From a bacterium (GTDB lineage: Bacteria; Cyanobacteriota; Vampirovibrionia; Gastranaerophilales; Gastranaerophilaceae): a stretch of 20,392 nucleotides of DNA. The notes under the pieces are model-generated. The model saw only the letters and a program-made list of their open reading frames with translations, was not told where the DNA came from and did no database searches. The translations under genes were made by a program, and so were the position numbers. Within the stretch, counting starts at the first letter, position 1, and each line of letters starts with the position of its first letter. Shown piece by piece: positions 1-5,685 of this stretch. The DNA is taken from positions 1 through 20,392 of the forward strand of contig JAKSUP010000003.1 in the NCBI GenBank assembly GCA_024408905.1, written 5' to 3'.

Positions 1-38
1 GTGAGTTTGAGGCAAAGCGTATGGAGAAAGTCAACTGA
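1..38 (+). CDS. possible 3' end of an unidentified gene
   Basis: Frame 3 reads EFEAKRMEKVN and then a TGA at 36-38. The peptide is charged and protein-like, and the DNA after the stop changes to low-complexity, repeat-rich sequence, which would suit a gene end. Only eleven residues are visible, so no family can be assigned. Frame 1 stays open slightly longer but runs into the repeats, so it is less likely. Weak call. Confidence 0.25.
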   Translation, partial: EFEAKRMEKVN

Positions 39-77
39 TGGGATTAGATCTGGGGAGGTAAATAGGGGAGGGAGAAT

Positions 78-103
78 GAAGGCACTAAGATACTAAAGCA
101 CTA
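78..103 (+). repeat. CACTA-type direct repeat, copy 1
   Basis: A 26-bp sequence that begins GAAGGCACTAAG and ends AAAGCACTA is present here and again, identically, at 170-195. Internally it is built from degenerate 8-9 bp units of the form CACTA or TACTA plus AAG. This copy continues with TGACACTAAGG to about 114. A related inverted fragment lies at 8241-8260. Confidence 0.75.
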
Positions 104-130
104 TGACACTAAGGGGATAAAGTGATTATT

Positions 131-165
131 GTCATTGCGAGTGACCAAAGGGAGCGTGGCAATCT
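131..165. repeat. REP-like imperfect palindrome
   Basis: The segment opens with GTCATTGCGAG and closes with GCGTGGCAATCT. ATTGC at 134-138 pairs with GCAAT at 159-163 around a partly unpaired centre. This resembles the dispersed extragenic palindromes, with CATTGCGAG and GGCAATC ends, known from many bacterial genomes. It sits between the two CACTA repeat copies. Only one copy is in the window, so its repetitive nature is inferred from that resemblance. Confidence 0.5.
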
Positions 166-169
166 ATTT

Positions 170-195
170 GAAGGCACTAAGATACTAAAGCACTA
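170..195 (+). repeat. CACTA-type direct repeat, copy 2
   Basis: Exact second copy of the 26-bp repeat at 78-103. The two copies bracket the REP-like palindrome at 131-165. This copy ends about 18 bp before the predicted -35 of the mazG operon promoter. Confidence 0.75.
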
Positions 196-212
196 GGTGG
201 GTAAGAATTTTA

Positions 213-241
213 TTTACCACATTGCGTATTAGTTGTATAAT
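213..241 (+). promoter_or_regulatory. predicted promoter of the mazG operon
   Basis: TATAAT at 236-241 is a perfect -10 box, preceded by TTTACC at 213-218 (4 of 6 matches to TTGACA) with a 17-bp spacer. Transcription would be expected to start about 7 nt after the -10, which falls on the A of the ATG at 248. No Shine-Dalgarno sequence precedes that ATG, so the mRNA may be leaderless. Confidence 0.6.
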
Positions 242-247
242 CAAAAT

Positions 248-1024
248 ATGAATTATCCACAGTTGGAAAGATTGATAAATATAGTCGCAACATTAAGGAG
301 TGAAAATGGTTGCCAATGGGATAGAGAGCAAACTCATGTTTCACTTCGCCCTAATATGCTTGAAGAAGCATATGAAGCAGTTGATGCTATAGACGATAAT
401 AATATGGAAAATCTTCGTGAAGAACTTGGCGATGTCCTTTTGCAAGTAGTTTTACACTCTCAAATTGCTAAAGATGAGGGGGATTTTGATATTGAAGATG
501 TAGCAAAAGAACTTTCAGACAAACTTGTCCACAGACATCCACACGTTTTTGGTGATACAAAAGTTTCTTCGACAGATGAAATTTTATCCAATTGGGACAA
601 ACTAAAAAAAGAAGAAAAAAAAGACCGAAAATCTGTTCTTGACGGTGTTTCAAAATCTCAATCAGCCCTGATGGCAGCACAAAAAATCAGCAAAAAAGTA
701 GTCAAAGTCGGTTTTGAATGGCCGTCTGTTGAGAGTTTGAAAGAATGTATAAAATCCGAATACACAGAATTTGAAGAAGCTGTCAAAAGTGGAAACAAAG
801 ATAGTATGGAAGATGAAATGGGCGATATTTTCTTTGCAACGGTAAATCTTGCCCGTTGGTATAAAATTGATGCTGAACAAGCACTTTTAAGGTCAAATAA
901 AAAATTTACAAAACGATTTCTCAAAATGGAAGAATTAGCCACAAAGCAACTCGAGGAATACTCATTTGAAGAATTTGACAAACTGTGGAAACAAGCTAAA
1001 ATTGAAATTGACAAAAATAATTAA
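248..1024 (+). CDS. mazG: nucleoside triphosphate pyrophosphohydrolase MazG
   Basis: Hydrolyses (d)NTPs to NMP and pyrophosphate in the cytosol, a housekeeping nucleotide-pool function. The 258-aa product has the family's usual size and its two tandem MazG folds. The first carries the metal-binding pattern EEAYEAVDAID followed by EELGDVLLQVVLH, the second EYTEFEEAV followed by EDEMGDIFFATVN. I chose the ATG at 248 rather than the in-frame TTG at 233 because that TTG lies in the predicted -10 region. No Shine-Dalgarno sequence precedes the ATG, so a leaderless mRNA is possible. It is first in a four-gene plus-strand operon; the next gene starts 11 nt downstream. The family is certain; which nucleotides the enzyme prefers cannot be read from the sequence. 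Confidence 0.95.
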   Translation: MNYPQLERLINIVATLRSENGCQWDREQTHVSLRPNMLEEAYEAVDAIDDNNMENLREELGDVLLQVVLHSQIAKDEGDFDIEDVAKELSDKLVHRHPHVFGDTKVSSTDEILSNWDKLKKEEKKDRKSVLDGVSKSQSALMAAQKISKKVVKVGFEWPSVESLKECIKSEYTEFEEAVKSGNKDSMEDEMGDIFFATVNLARWYKIDAEQALLRSNKKFTKRFLKMEELATKQLEEYSFEEFDKLWKQAKIEIDKNN

Positions 1025-1035
1025 AAGGAGTTTTT

Positions 1036-1380
1036 ATGAAAAAAATATTTGGGATATTGTTGGTGTTGACTGTAAGTGGTTGCTGTATCGCAAAAGCTGA
1101 TGTACAAACAGTTTGCGCAAGCCACATTCTTGTACCGACAGAATTAGAAGCAATAAAAATTAAGAGTCAAATTAAGTCATTTGATGATTTCAAATATTAC
1201 GCAAAAGAATATTCTACCTGCCCATCCGGAAGAAGGGGTGGGGATTTAGGTTGCTTTGGCAGAGGTCAAATGGTTAAACCGTTTGAGAAAGCTGCCTTTG
1301 AAGGAAACATAGGTGAAGTATCCGAACCTATTCAAACACAATTTGGTTACCACCTAATTTGGGTAACAGAAAAATATTAG
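1036..1380 (+). CDS. secreted parvulin-type peptidyl-prolyl cis-trans isomerase
   Basis: A 114-aa protein consisting of an export signal and one rotamase (PpiC) domain, which would speed folding of exported proteins. The signal is MKKIFGILLVLTVSGC. The VSGC segment resembles a lipobox, so Cys16 could be lipidated and the protein membrane-anchored; signal peptidase I cleavage after AKA is the alternative. The domain shows the family signatures ASHILV, GGDLGCFGRGQMVKPFE, AAFEG and FGYHLIWV, including the usual aromatic and His positions. A clear AAGGAG lies 5 nt before the ATG. It is the second gene of the mazG operon. Compared with SurA or PrsA it lacks any extra chaperone domain, so it is a minimal stand-alone isomerase. 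The substrates are not evident. Confidence 0.9.
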   Translation: MKKIFGILLVLTVSGCCIAKADVQTVCASHILVPTELEAIKIKSQIKSFDDFKYYAKEYSTCPSGRRGGDLGCFGRGQMVKPFEKAAFEGNIGEVSEPIQTQFGYHLIWVTEKY

Positions 1381-1398
1381 TTTTATAAGGAGAAAAGT

Positions 1399-1686
1399 AT
1401 GAAAAAGATTTTAACATCAATGCTACTAATATCTTTGTTGTCATTAACAGCCCCGGCTTTTGCAAAAGCAACGGAAGGACACCCCGGAAAAGTTAGTGGA
1501 CGTTCTGTCGGAGCTGCAGCTTTATCATTAATTGTTTGGCCCGGAATTGGACAACTTGTAAACGAAAACCCTTATGATAAAAACATTACACACGCACTTT
1601 TGGGTTTAACTGGCGTTTTTAGATTTTGGTCTTGTTATGATGCCTTAGTTGATAGAAAAGGTGGAGTTTGGCACAATAGGATTTAG
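1399..1686 (+). CDS. small exported protein of unknown function
   Basis: I do not recognise this 95-aa protein. It starts with a clear signal peptide (MKKILTSMLLISLLSLTAPAFA, cleavage likely after AFA). A short charged stretch then leads into a hydrophobic segment, ALSLIVWPGIGQLV at about residues 42-55, that could be a membrane or hairpin helix. A second moderately hydrophobic region follows (ALLGLTGVFRFWSCYDAL), and the C-terminus is basic (VDRKGGVWHNRI). This pattern suggests a small envelope protein. AAGGAG at 1387-1392 gives a strong ribosome binding site 6 nt before the ATG. Its position after a secreted isomerase and before a membrane protein fits an envelope role, but no function can be stated. 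Confidence 0.8.
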   Translation: MKKILTSMLLISLLSLTAPAFAKATEGHPGKVSGRSVGAAALSLIVWPGIGQLVNENPYDKNITHALLGLTGVFRFWSCYDALVDRKGGVWHNRI

Positions 1687-1695
1687 TGAAACAAA

Positions 1696-2037
1696 ATGTT
1701 AAGACAATTATTACCTGTATTATTACTTACAATATCTAATGTTTTTATGACATTTGCTTGGTACGGACACCTTAAATATAAAGGTTCTGCCTTGTGGATT
1801 GTTATTCTTGTAAGCTGGGGAATTGCACTTTTTGAATATTGTTTCCAAGTCCCTGCAAACAGAATCGGGCATGAATATTATACAGCTGCCCAATTGAAAA
1901 CTATGCAGGAAGTAATAACACTAACTGTCTTTAGCGTTTTTTCCGTTCTTTACCTGAAAGAAGACTTTCAATGGAATTATTTAGTCGGTTTTGCACTAAT
2001 TATCCTTGCAGTCTTTGTAATCTTCAAAAAATGGTAA
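1696..2037 (+). CDS. DUF486 (DMT-superfamily-like) small integral membrane protein
   Basis: A 113-aa hydrophobic protein with four predicted membrane helices, at about residues 3-22, 33-50, 68-86 and 92-110. It shows the recognisable DUF486 pattern: MTFAWYGHLK early, then SWGIALFEYCFQVPANRIG and a C-terminal helix ending FVIFKKW. The family is related to small EmrE/DMT transporters but has no established substrate. The ribosome binding site is weak (AGGA about 14 nt upstream, inside the preceding gene), so translation may be coupled to that gene, which stops 9 nt before this ATG. Its TAA at 2035-2037 directly abuts the stop of the convergent pflA gene, with no intergenic base and no visible terminator between the two operons. 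Confidence 0.85.
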   Translation: MLRQLLPVLLLTISNVFMTFAWYGHLKYKGSALWIVILVSWGIALFEYCFQVPANRIGHEYYTAAQLKTMQEVITLTVFSVFSVLYLKEDFQWNYLVGFALIILAVFVIFKKW

Positions 2038-2769
2038 TTATTTTTTGGATATAGATTTCAATATTATATCCCGAGCTTTTATCGCATCTTCTTTGGATAA
2101 AGGTTTGAGATTTTTTAATTTATAATCAATTCCGAGTTTTTCATATTTTGAAATAGCCATATTGTGATATGGTAAAACATCCAGTGCTTTAACCGTTTTT
2201 AATGTAGAAATAAATTCCCCAAGTTGAGTCAAATATTCTTCTTTATCATTAATCGTCGGAACAACGACGTGTCTTATCCACATTTGGATATTATTTTGAG
2301 ATAAATATTTCCCAAATTCCAAAATGTTTTTATTAGAATGTCCCGTAAGTTTTTTGTGTTCTTCATCATTAATATGCTTAATATCAAGCATCACAAGGTC
2401 AGTATATTTAATTAGTTCATCAAATTTTTCCGTACTATTTGGAGTAAACAAAATTCCTGAAGTATCAAGTGCAGTATGTATCCCAAGTTTTTTTGCTTCT
2501 TTAAAGAGTTCTGTCACAAAATCAATTTGCCCTAAAGGTTCTCCACCTGTAACAGTAATCCCACCAGCACAAAACTCTTTTACACCATCATATTCTTTTA
2601 AAATCTCATCAACTGACATTTTTTTGTTTTCATCAAAAGACCACGTATCAGGGTTATGACAATAAGCACAGCGCATAGGACAACCTTGGACAAAAACCAC
2701 AAATCTTATCCCCGGCCCGTCAACTGTTCCACATGTCTCTATTGAATGTATATTCCCTAAAATAGCCAT
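2038..2769 (-). CDS. pflA: pyruvate formate-lyase activating enzyme
   Basis: Radical-SAM enzyme that abstracts a hydrogen from the conserved glycine of pyruvate formate-lyase, using S-adenosylmethionine and a [4Fe-4S] cluster. The 243-aa length is typical. The cluster-binding motif CPMRCAYC (Cys30, Cys34, Cys37) follows the characteristic N-terminus ETCGTVDGPGIRFVVF. Downstream are TGGEPLGQ, the SAM-binding GGE region, and VMLDIKH. It is third in the operon, 14 nt after the small glycyl-radical subunit that carries its target glycine. The Shine-Dalgarno is weak (GGA about 9 nt upstream), which suggests coupled translation. If the neighbouring enzyme really works as two polypeptides, this activase must recognise the radical domain as a free subunit or within the assembled complex. 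Confidence 0.95.
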   Translation of the reverse strand: MAILGNIHSIETCGTVDGPGIRFVVFVQGCPMRCAYCHNPDTWSFDENKKMSVDEILKEYDGVKEFCAGGITVTGGEPLGQIDFVTELFKEAKKLGIHTALDTSGILFTPNSTEKFDELIKYTDLVMLDIKHINDEEHKKLTGHSNKNILEFGKYLSQNNIQMWIRHVVVPTINDKEEYLTQLGEFISTLKTVKALDVLPYHNMAISKYEKLGIDYKLKNLKPLSKEDAIKARDIILKSISKK

Positions 2770-2783
2770 TAAATTTTTCCGAA

Positions 2784-3020
2784 CTATATAGCTTCGTGGA
2801 AAGTTCTTGAAATTACATCATCTTGTTGTTCTTTGGTCAATTTGGTAAAGTTTACGGCATAGCCTGAAACCCTAACCGTCAACTGTGGGTATTTTTCAGG
2901 ATGCTCTTGTGCATCAATAAGTGTCTCACGATTTAAGACATTGACATTCAAGTGGTGGCCACCTTTTTCAACATATCCATCCAATAAACCGATTAAATTT
3001 TCTTCTTGTTGTGTTGTCAT
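2784..3020 (-). CDS. stand-alone glycyl-radical subunit of pyruvate formate-lyase
   Basis: This 78-aa protein corresponds to the C-terminal glycine-radical domain of pyruvate formate-lyase. It contains [28 protein letters not shown] with the radical glycine at Gly53, and [14 protein letters not shown]. The N-terminal part ([20 protein letters not shown]) matches the segment of PflB just before the radical loop rather than the N-terminus of the spare cofactor GrcA/YfiD. It therefore looks like a detached piece of PflB and not an imported GrcA. It has its own AGAGG ribosome binding site about 8 nt before the ATG, and it lies 12 nt after the stop of the large subunit, in the same reading frame. 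GrcA restores a PflB with a damaged C-terminus; here the partner has no such domain, so this subunit should be obligatory. Confidence 0.9.
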   Translation of the reverse strand: MTTQQEENLIGLLDGYVEKGGHHLNVNVLNRETLIDAQEHPEKYPQLTVRVSGYAVNFTKLTKEQQDDVISRTFHEAI

Positions 3021-3032
3021 AATAAAAACCTC

Positions 3033-5279
3033 TTATCTTAATTCGCAAGATGAACACCCGCAATCAATCTGAAGATCCGGATCTCCCATAAATATTTCAT
3101 CTTTCCCTAATGCGTTAGGTATAATTGAGAAAGTATTTGAAATTCCGTCTTGTGCATCACTAAACGGCAATTTCGCAACTGATGCCAATGATGCAACTGC
3201 ACCGTGTGAATCTCTGCCGTGCATAGGATTAGCCCCAGGAGCAAAAGGCGCACCTGCTCGTCTGCCATCAGGTGTATTACCTGTTTTCTTTCCATAAACA
3301 ACATTTGATGTAATTGTTAGAATTGATGTTGTTGGAATTGAATTTCTGTAAGTATGATGACTTCTAATCATATTCATAAATTTACGTATTACATTTACTG
3401 CAATTTGATCAACTCTGTCATCGTTGTTACCATACTTAGGATAATCTCCTTCAACTTCGTAATCCACAACTAAACCATTTTCATCTCTTATGGTTTTAAC
3501 TTTTGCATACTTAATTGCAGAAAGAGAATCTGCTACAACAGAAAGCCCAGCAATACCTGTTGCAAAATAACGCTTTACATCTCTGTCATACAAAGCCATT
3601 TGAGCTTTTTCATAATAATACTTGTCATGCATATAATGAATACAATTTAATGTATTAACGTATAAACCTGCAAGCCATTCCATCATTTTTTCATATTTTG
3701 AAATAACTTCATCATAGTTAAGATATTCAGAAGTTACAGGTTCATACTTCGGACCAACTTGCGTTTTTAATCTCTCATCAATCCCACCATTTATTGCATA
3801 CAACAAGCATTTTGCCAAATTTGCTCTTGCGCCGAAGAATTGCATTTCTTTTCCTACAACCATTGATGAAACACAGCACGCTATAGCATAATCATCGCCA
3901 TGCACAGACCTCATAATTTCATCATTTTCATATTGGATAGAAGAAGTTGCAATAGATATCTTCGCTGCATATTCCTTGAAACTGCGTGGTAAATCTCTTG
4001 ACCACAAAACTGTCAAATTCGGTTCAGGCGAAGTTCCGAGGTTTTCCAATGTATGAAGATATCGGAAAGAGTTCTTTGTAACTAATGTTCTTCCGTCAAG
4101 CCCCATGCCACCTATAGATTCAGTAACCCATACAGGATCGCCTGAGAACAATTCATTATATTCAGGTGTTCTTGCAAACTTAACCAATCTTAATTTCATA
4201 ATAAAATGATCAACAAGTTCTTGAGCTTCAGATTCAGTTATAACACCATTTTGAAGGTCACGTTCAATGAATATATCCAAGAATGTTGAAGTTCTTCCAA
4301 TGCTCATTGCTGCACCGTTTTGTTCTTTTATAACGGCTAAATATCCAAAATACAACCATTGTACAGCTTCTTTTGCATTTTGAGCAGGTTTAGAAATGTC
4401 ATAACCATATAGTTTTGCCATTTCTTTCATCTCATTTAACGCATTGATTTGTTCTGTTATTTCTTCTCTCAACTGAATTTTTTCAGCAGTCATATCGCCT
4501 TCCAGAGAAGTCATTTGTGCTATTTTATCTTCGATTAGTCTATCAATGCCGTATAAAGCAACACGTCTATAGTCACCAATTATACGTCCACGTCCATATG
4601 CATCAGGTAAACCTGTTATAATCGCAGCATGCCTTGCCGTTTTCATTTCAGGAGTATAAACATCAAAAACCCCTTGGTTATGAGTTTTTCTATATTTCGT
4701 AAATATCTCAGTTACACTGGAATCAACCAAATACCCATACAAATTACAAGCAGATTGAGCCATTCTAATTCCCCCAAACGGTTGTAAAGCACGTTTTAGA
4801 GGTTTGTCCGTTTGAAGGCCTACAATTTGCTCCAAATCTTTTTCAATATAACCTGCGTCATGTGATGTTATTGTAGATACAATAGATGTATCCATATCAA
4901 GAACGCCACCTTTTTCTCGTTCTTCATTAAATAAATCTAAACATTTATTCCACAATTTTTTTGTCGCATCTGTCGGGTCAGACAAAAAACTTGCATCACC
5001 TTCATACGGCGTATAGTTGTTTTGAATAAAATCGCGAACATTAATTTCATGCTGCCATTTACCACCAACAAAATCTTTCATTTCTTTCGGCTGTGCTTGG
5101 CTTTCGGCTGTGCTTTGTATATTCATATTTTGTTGTAACTTATCAGCTATAATACTTTTTAACCCTGCACTTGGCTGCATTCTGGTATCAACATATCCCT
5201 TTATATTTGAATTTTGTTGCTTTTTAGTGTCAAAAGTATCAACTGAAGAAGTTTCGTCCTCCAATTTATAATCCGACAT
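3033..5279 (-). CDS. pflB: pyruvate formate-lyase catalytic subunit lacking the glycyl-radical domain
   Basis: Converts pyruvate and CoA to acetyl-CoA and formate in anaerobic metabolism. Of 748 residues, about 74-727 follow PflB closely: [45 protein letters not shown], the catalytic Cys-Cys pair at 468-469 ([10 protein letters not shown]), NYDEV and [20 protein letters not shown]. After PNALGKD, where other PflB proteins continue into the radical domain, it instead has a 21-residue tail ending CGCSSCELR and a TAA. The radical glycine is supplied by the next gene. The N-terminus is about 55 residues longer than in Escherichia coli and holds a degenerate ~27-residue repeat. The 5279 start is supported by AAAGGGGA 5 nt upstream; Met67 is the nearest internal ATG to the canonical start. 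It is the first gene of the operon. Confidence 0.95.
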   Translation of the reverse strand: MSDYKLEDETSSVDTFDTKKQQNSNIKGYVDTRMQPSAGLKSIIADKLQQNMNIQSTAESQAQPKEMKDFVGGKWQHEINVRDFIQNNYTPYEGDASFLSDPTDATKKLWNKCLDLFNEEREKGGVLDMDTSIVSTITSHDAGYIEKDLEQIVGLQTDKPLKRALQPFGGIRMAQSACNLYGYLVDSSVTEIFTKYRKTHNQGVFDVYTPEMKTARHAAIITGLPDAYGRGRIIGDYRRVALYGIDRLIEDKIAQMTSLEGDMTAEKIQLREEITEQINALNEMKEMAKLYGYDISKPAQNAKEAVQWLYFGYLAVIKEQNGAAMSIGRTSTFLDIFIERDLQNGVITESEAQELVDHFIMKLRLVKFARTPEYNELFSGDPVWVTESIGGMGLDGRTLVTKNSFRYLHTLENLGTSPEPNLTVLWSRDLPRSFKEYAAKISIATSSIQYENDEIMRSVHGDDYAIACCVSSMVVGKEMQFFGARANLAKCLLYAINGGIDERLKTQVGPKYEPVTSEYLNYDEVISKYEKMMEWLAGLYVNTLNCIHYMHDKYYYEKAQMALYDRDVKRYFATGIAGLSVVADSLSAIKYAKVKTIRDENGLVVDYEVEGDYPKYGNNDDRVDQIAVNVIRKFMNMIRSHHTYRNSIPTTSILTITSNVVYGKKTGNTPDGRRAGAPFAPGANPMHGRDSHGAVASLASVAKLPFSDAQDGISNTFSIIPNALGKDEIFMGDPDLQIDCGCSSCELR

Positions 5280-5335
5280 TCAGTCCCCTTTGTCTGTGAT
5301 ATTTTTTTCTTTAGTACATATTACGTGTAAAAATA

Positions 5336-5344
5336 ATTATAGCA
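5336..5344 (-). promoter_or_regulatory. predicted extended -10 promoter of the pfl operon
   Basis: Read on the minus strand this is TGCTATAAT, a perfect TATAAT with the extended TGn motif. It would start transcription near 5330, giving a leader of about 50 nt before the pflB ATG. The AAAGGGGA ribosome binding site lies within that leader. No good -35 is visible, as is usual for extended -10 promoters. No convincing FNR or Rex site was found, although oxygen or redox control would be expected for this operon. Confidence 0.5.
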
Positions 5345-5398
5345 CTAAACTTGATAACATGGTTAGTAAGTTAAGTAATGTAAACATATTTAATAAAT

Positions 5399-5411
5399 TG
5401 TATAGAATACA
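5399..5411. promoter_or_regulatory. 13-bp palindrome next to the divergent promoters
   Basis: TGTAT-AGA-ATACA is a perfect inverted repeat. It ends one base before the -35 (TTGCAA, 5413) of the plus-strand small gene, and about 55 bp upstream of the pflB -10. The position suits an activator or repressor site. It does not match a regulator consensus that I know. In AT-rich DNA a repeat of this size can arise by chance. Confidence 0.3.
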
Positions 5412-5412
5412 C

Positions 5413-5440
5413 TTGCAAAGTCCAAAAAAATTTGTATAAT
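5413..5440 (+). promoter_or_regulatory. predicted promoter of the small gene at 5473
   Basis: TTGCAA at 5413-5418 and TATAAT at 5435-5440 with a 16-bp spacer make a near-consensus housekeeping promoter. Transcription would begin near 5447, leaving GAGGAG (5461-5466) in the leader as a ribosome binding site for the ATG at 5473. Confidence 0.65.
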
Positions 5441-5472
5441 AAAAATTGTCAGCACTTTTAGAGGAGCAGGTA

Positions 5473-5685
5473 ATGGATTCAATCTCAATTTCAATGTTCA
5501 GAAATCTTGAACAGCAAGCTATGAGAAATTATAACGCACACGAAGTTGCACATAAAAATGCTGTAAAACTCATTGTAGCTAATAAATTTTTCACAGCCAA
5601 AATTTCTGAAACTCCTGAAAATCCTGAAACAGCAGAAAATGTTGAAAATCAACCAACTTCTTACAGGCTTAATTACCTTGCTTAA
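5473..5685 (+). CDS. small protein of unknown function
   Basis: I do not recognise this 70-aa protein. It has no signal peptide or membrane segment. Residues 1-45 look helical and amphipathic (MFRNLEQQAMRNYNAHEVAHKNAVKLIVANKFF). The rest is an acidic, Pro/Glu/Asn-rich low-complexity tail (ISETPENPETAENVENQP). Translation very likely starts at the ATG at 5473, because GAGGAG lies 6 nt upstream and a strong promoter precedes it; the upstream in-frame TTG at 5446 is at the expected transcription start. The gene is divergent from pflB, and its last 17 nt overlap the 3' end of uvrC on the other strand. Promoter plus ribosome binding site make it a credible gene despite its size. Confidence 0.65.
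   Translation: MDSISISMFRNLEQQAMRNYNAHEVAHKNAVKLIVANKFFTAKISETPENPETAENVENQPTSYRLNYLA

Noticed and set aside
78..195. CRISPR-like array from the CACTA repeats
   Set aside because: Only two long copies, separated by a palindrome rather than by unique spacers of regular length, and no cas genes are nearby.
1..247. tRNA or other structured RNA gene at the window start
   Set aside because: No cloverleaf or conserved T-loop sequence could be found; the sequence is better explained as repeats and promoter.
2784..5279. pflB as a pseudogene broken by a nonsense mutation
   Set aside because: The break carries about 25 extra residues, a new cysteine-containing tail and a new ribosome binding site, and both parts keep intact catalytic motifs. 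A recent point mutation would leave the parent sequence unchanged around the stop.
5345..5372. FNR or Rex operator upstream of pflB
   Set aside because: A single TTGAT half-site near 5351 has no matching second half, and no TTGTGA-type Rex palindrome is present.
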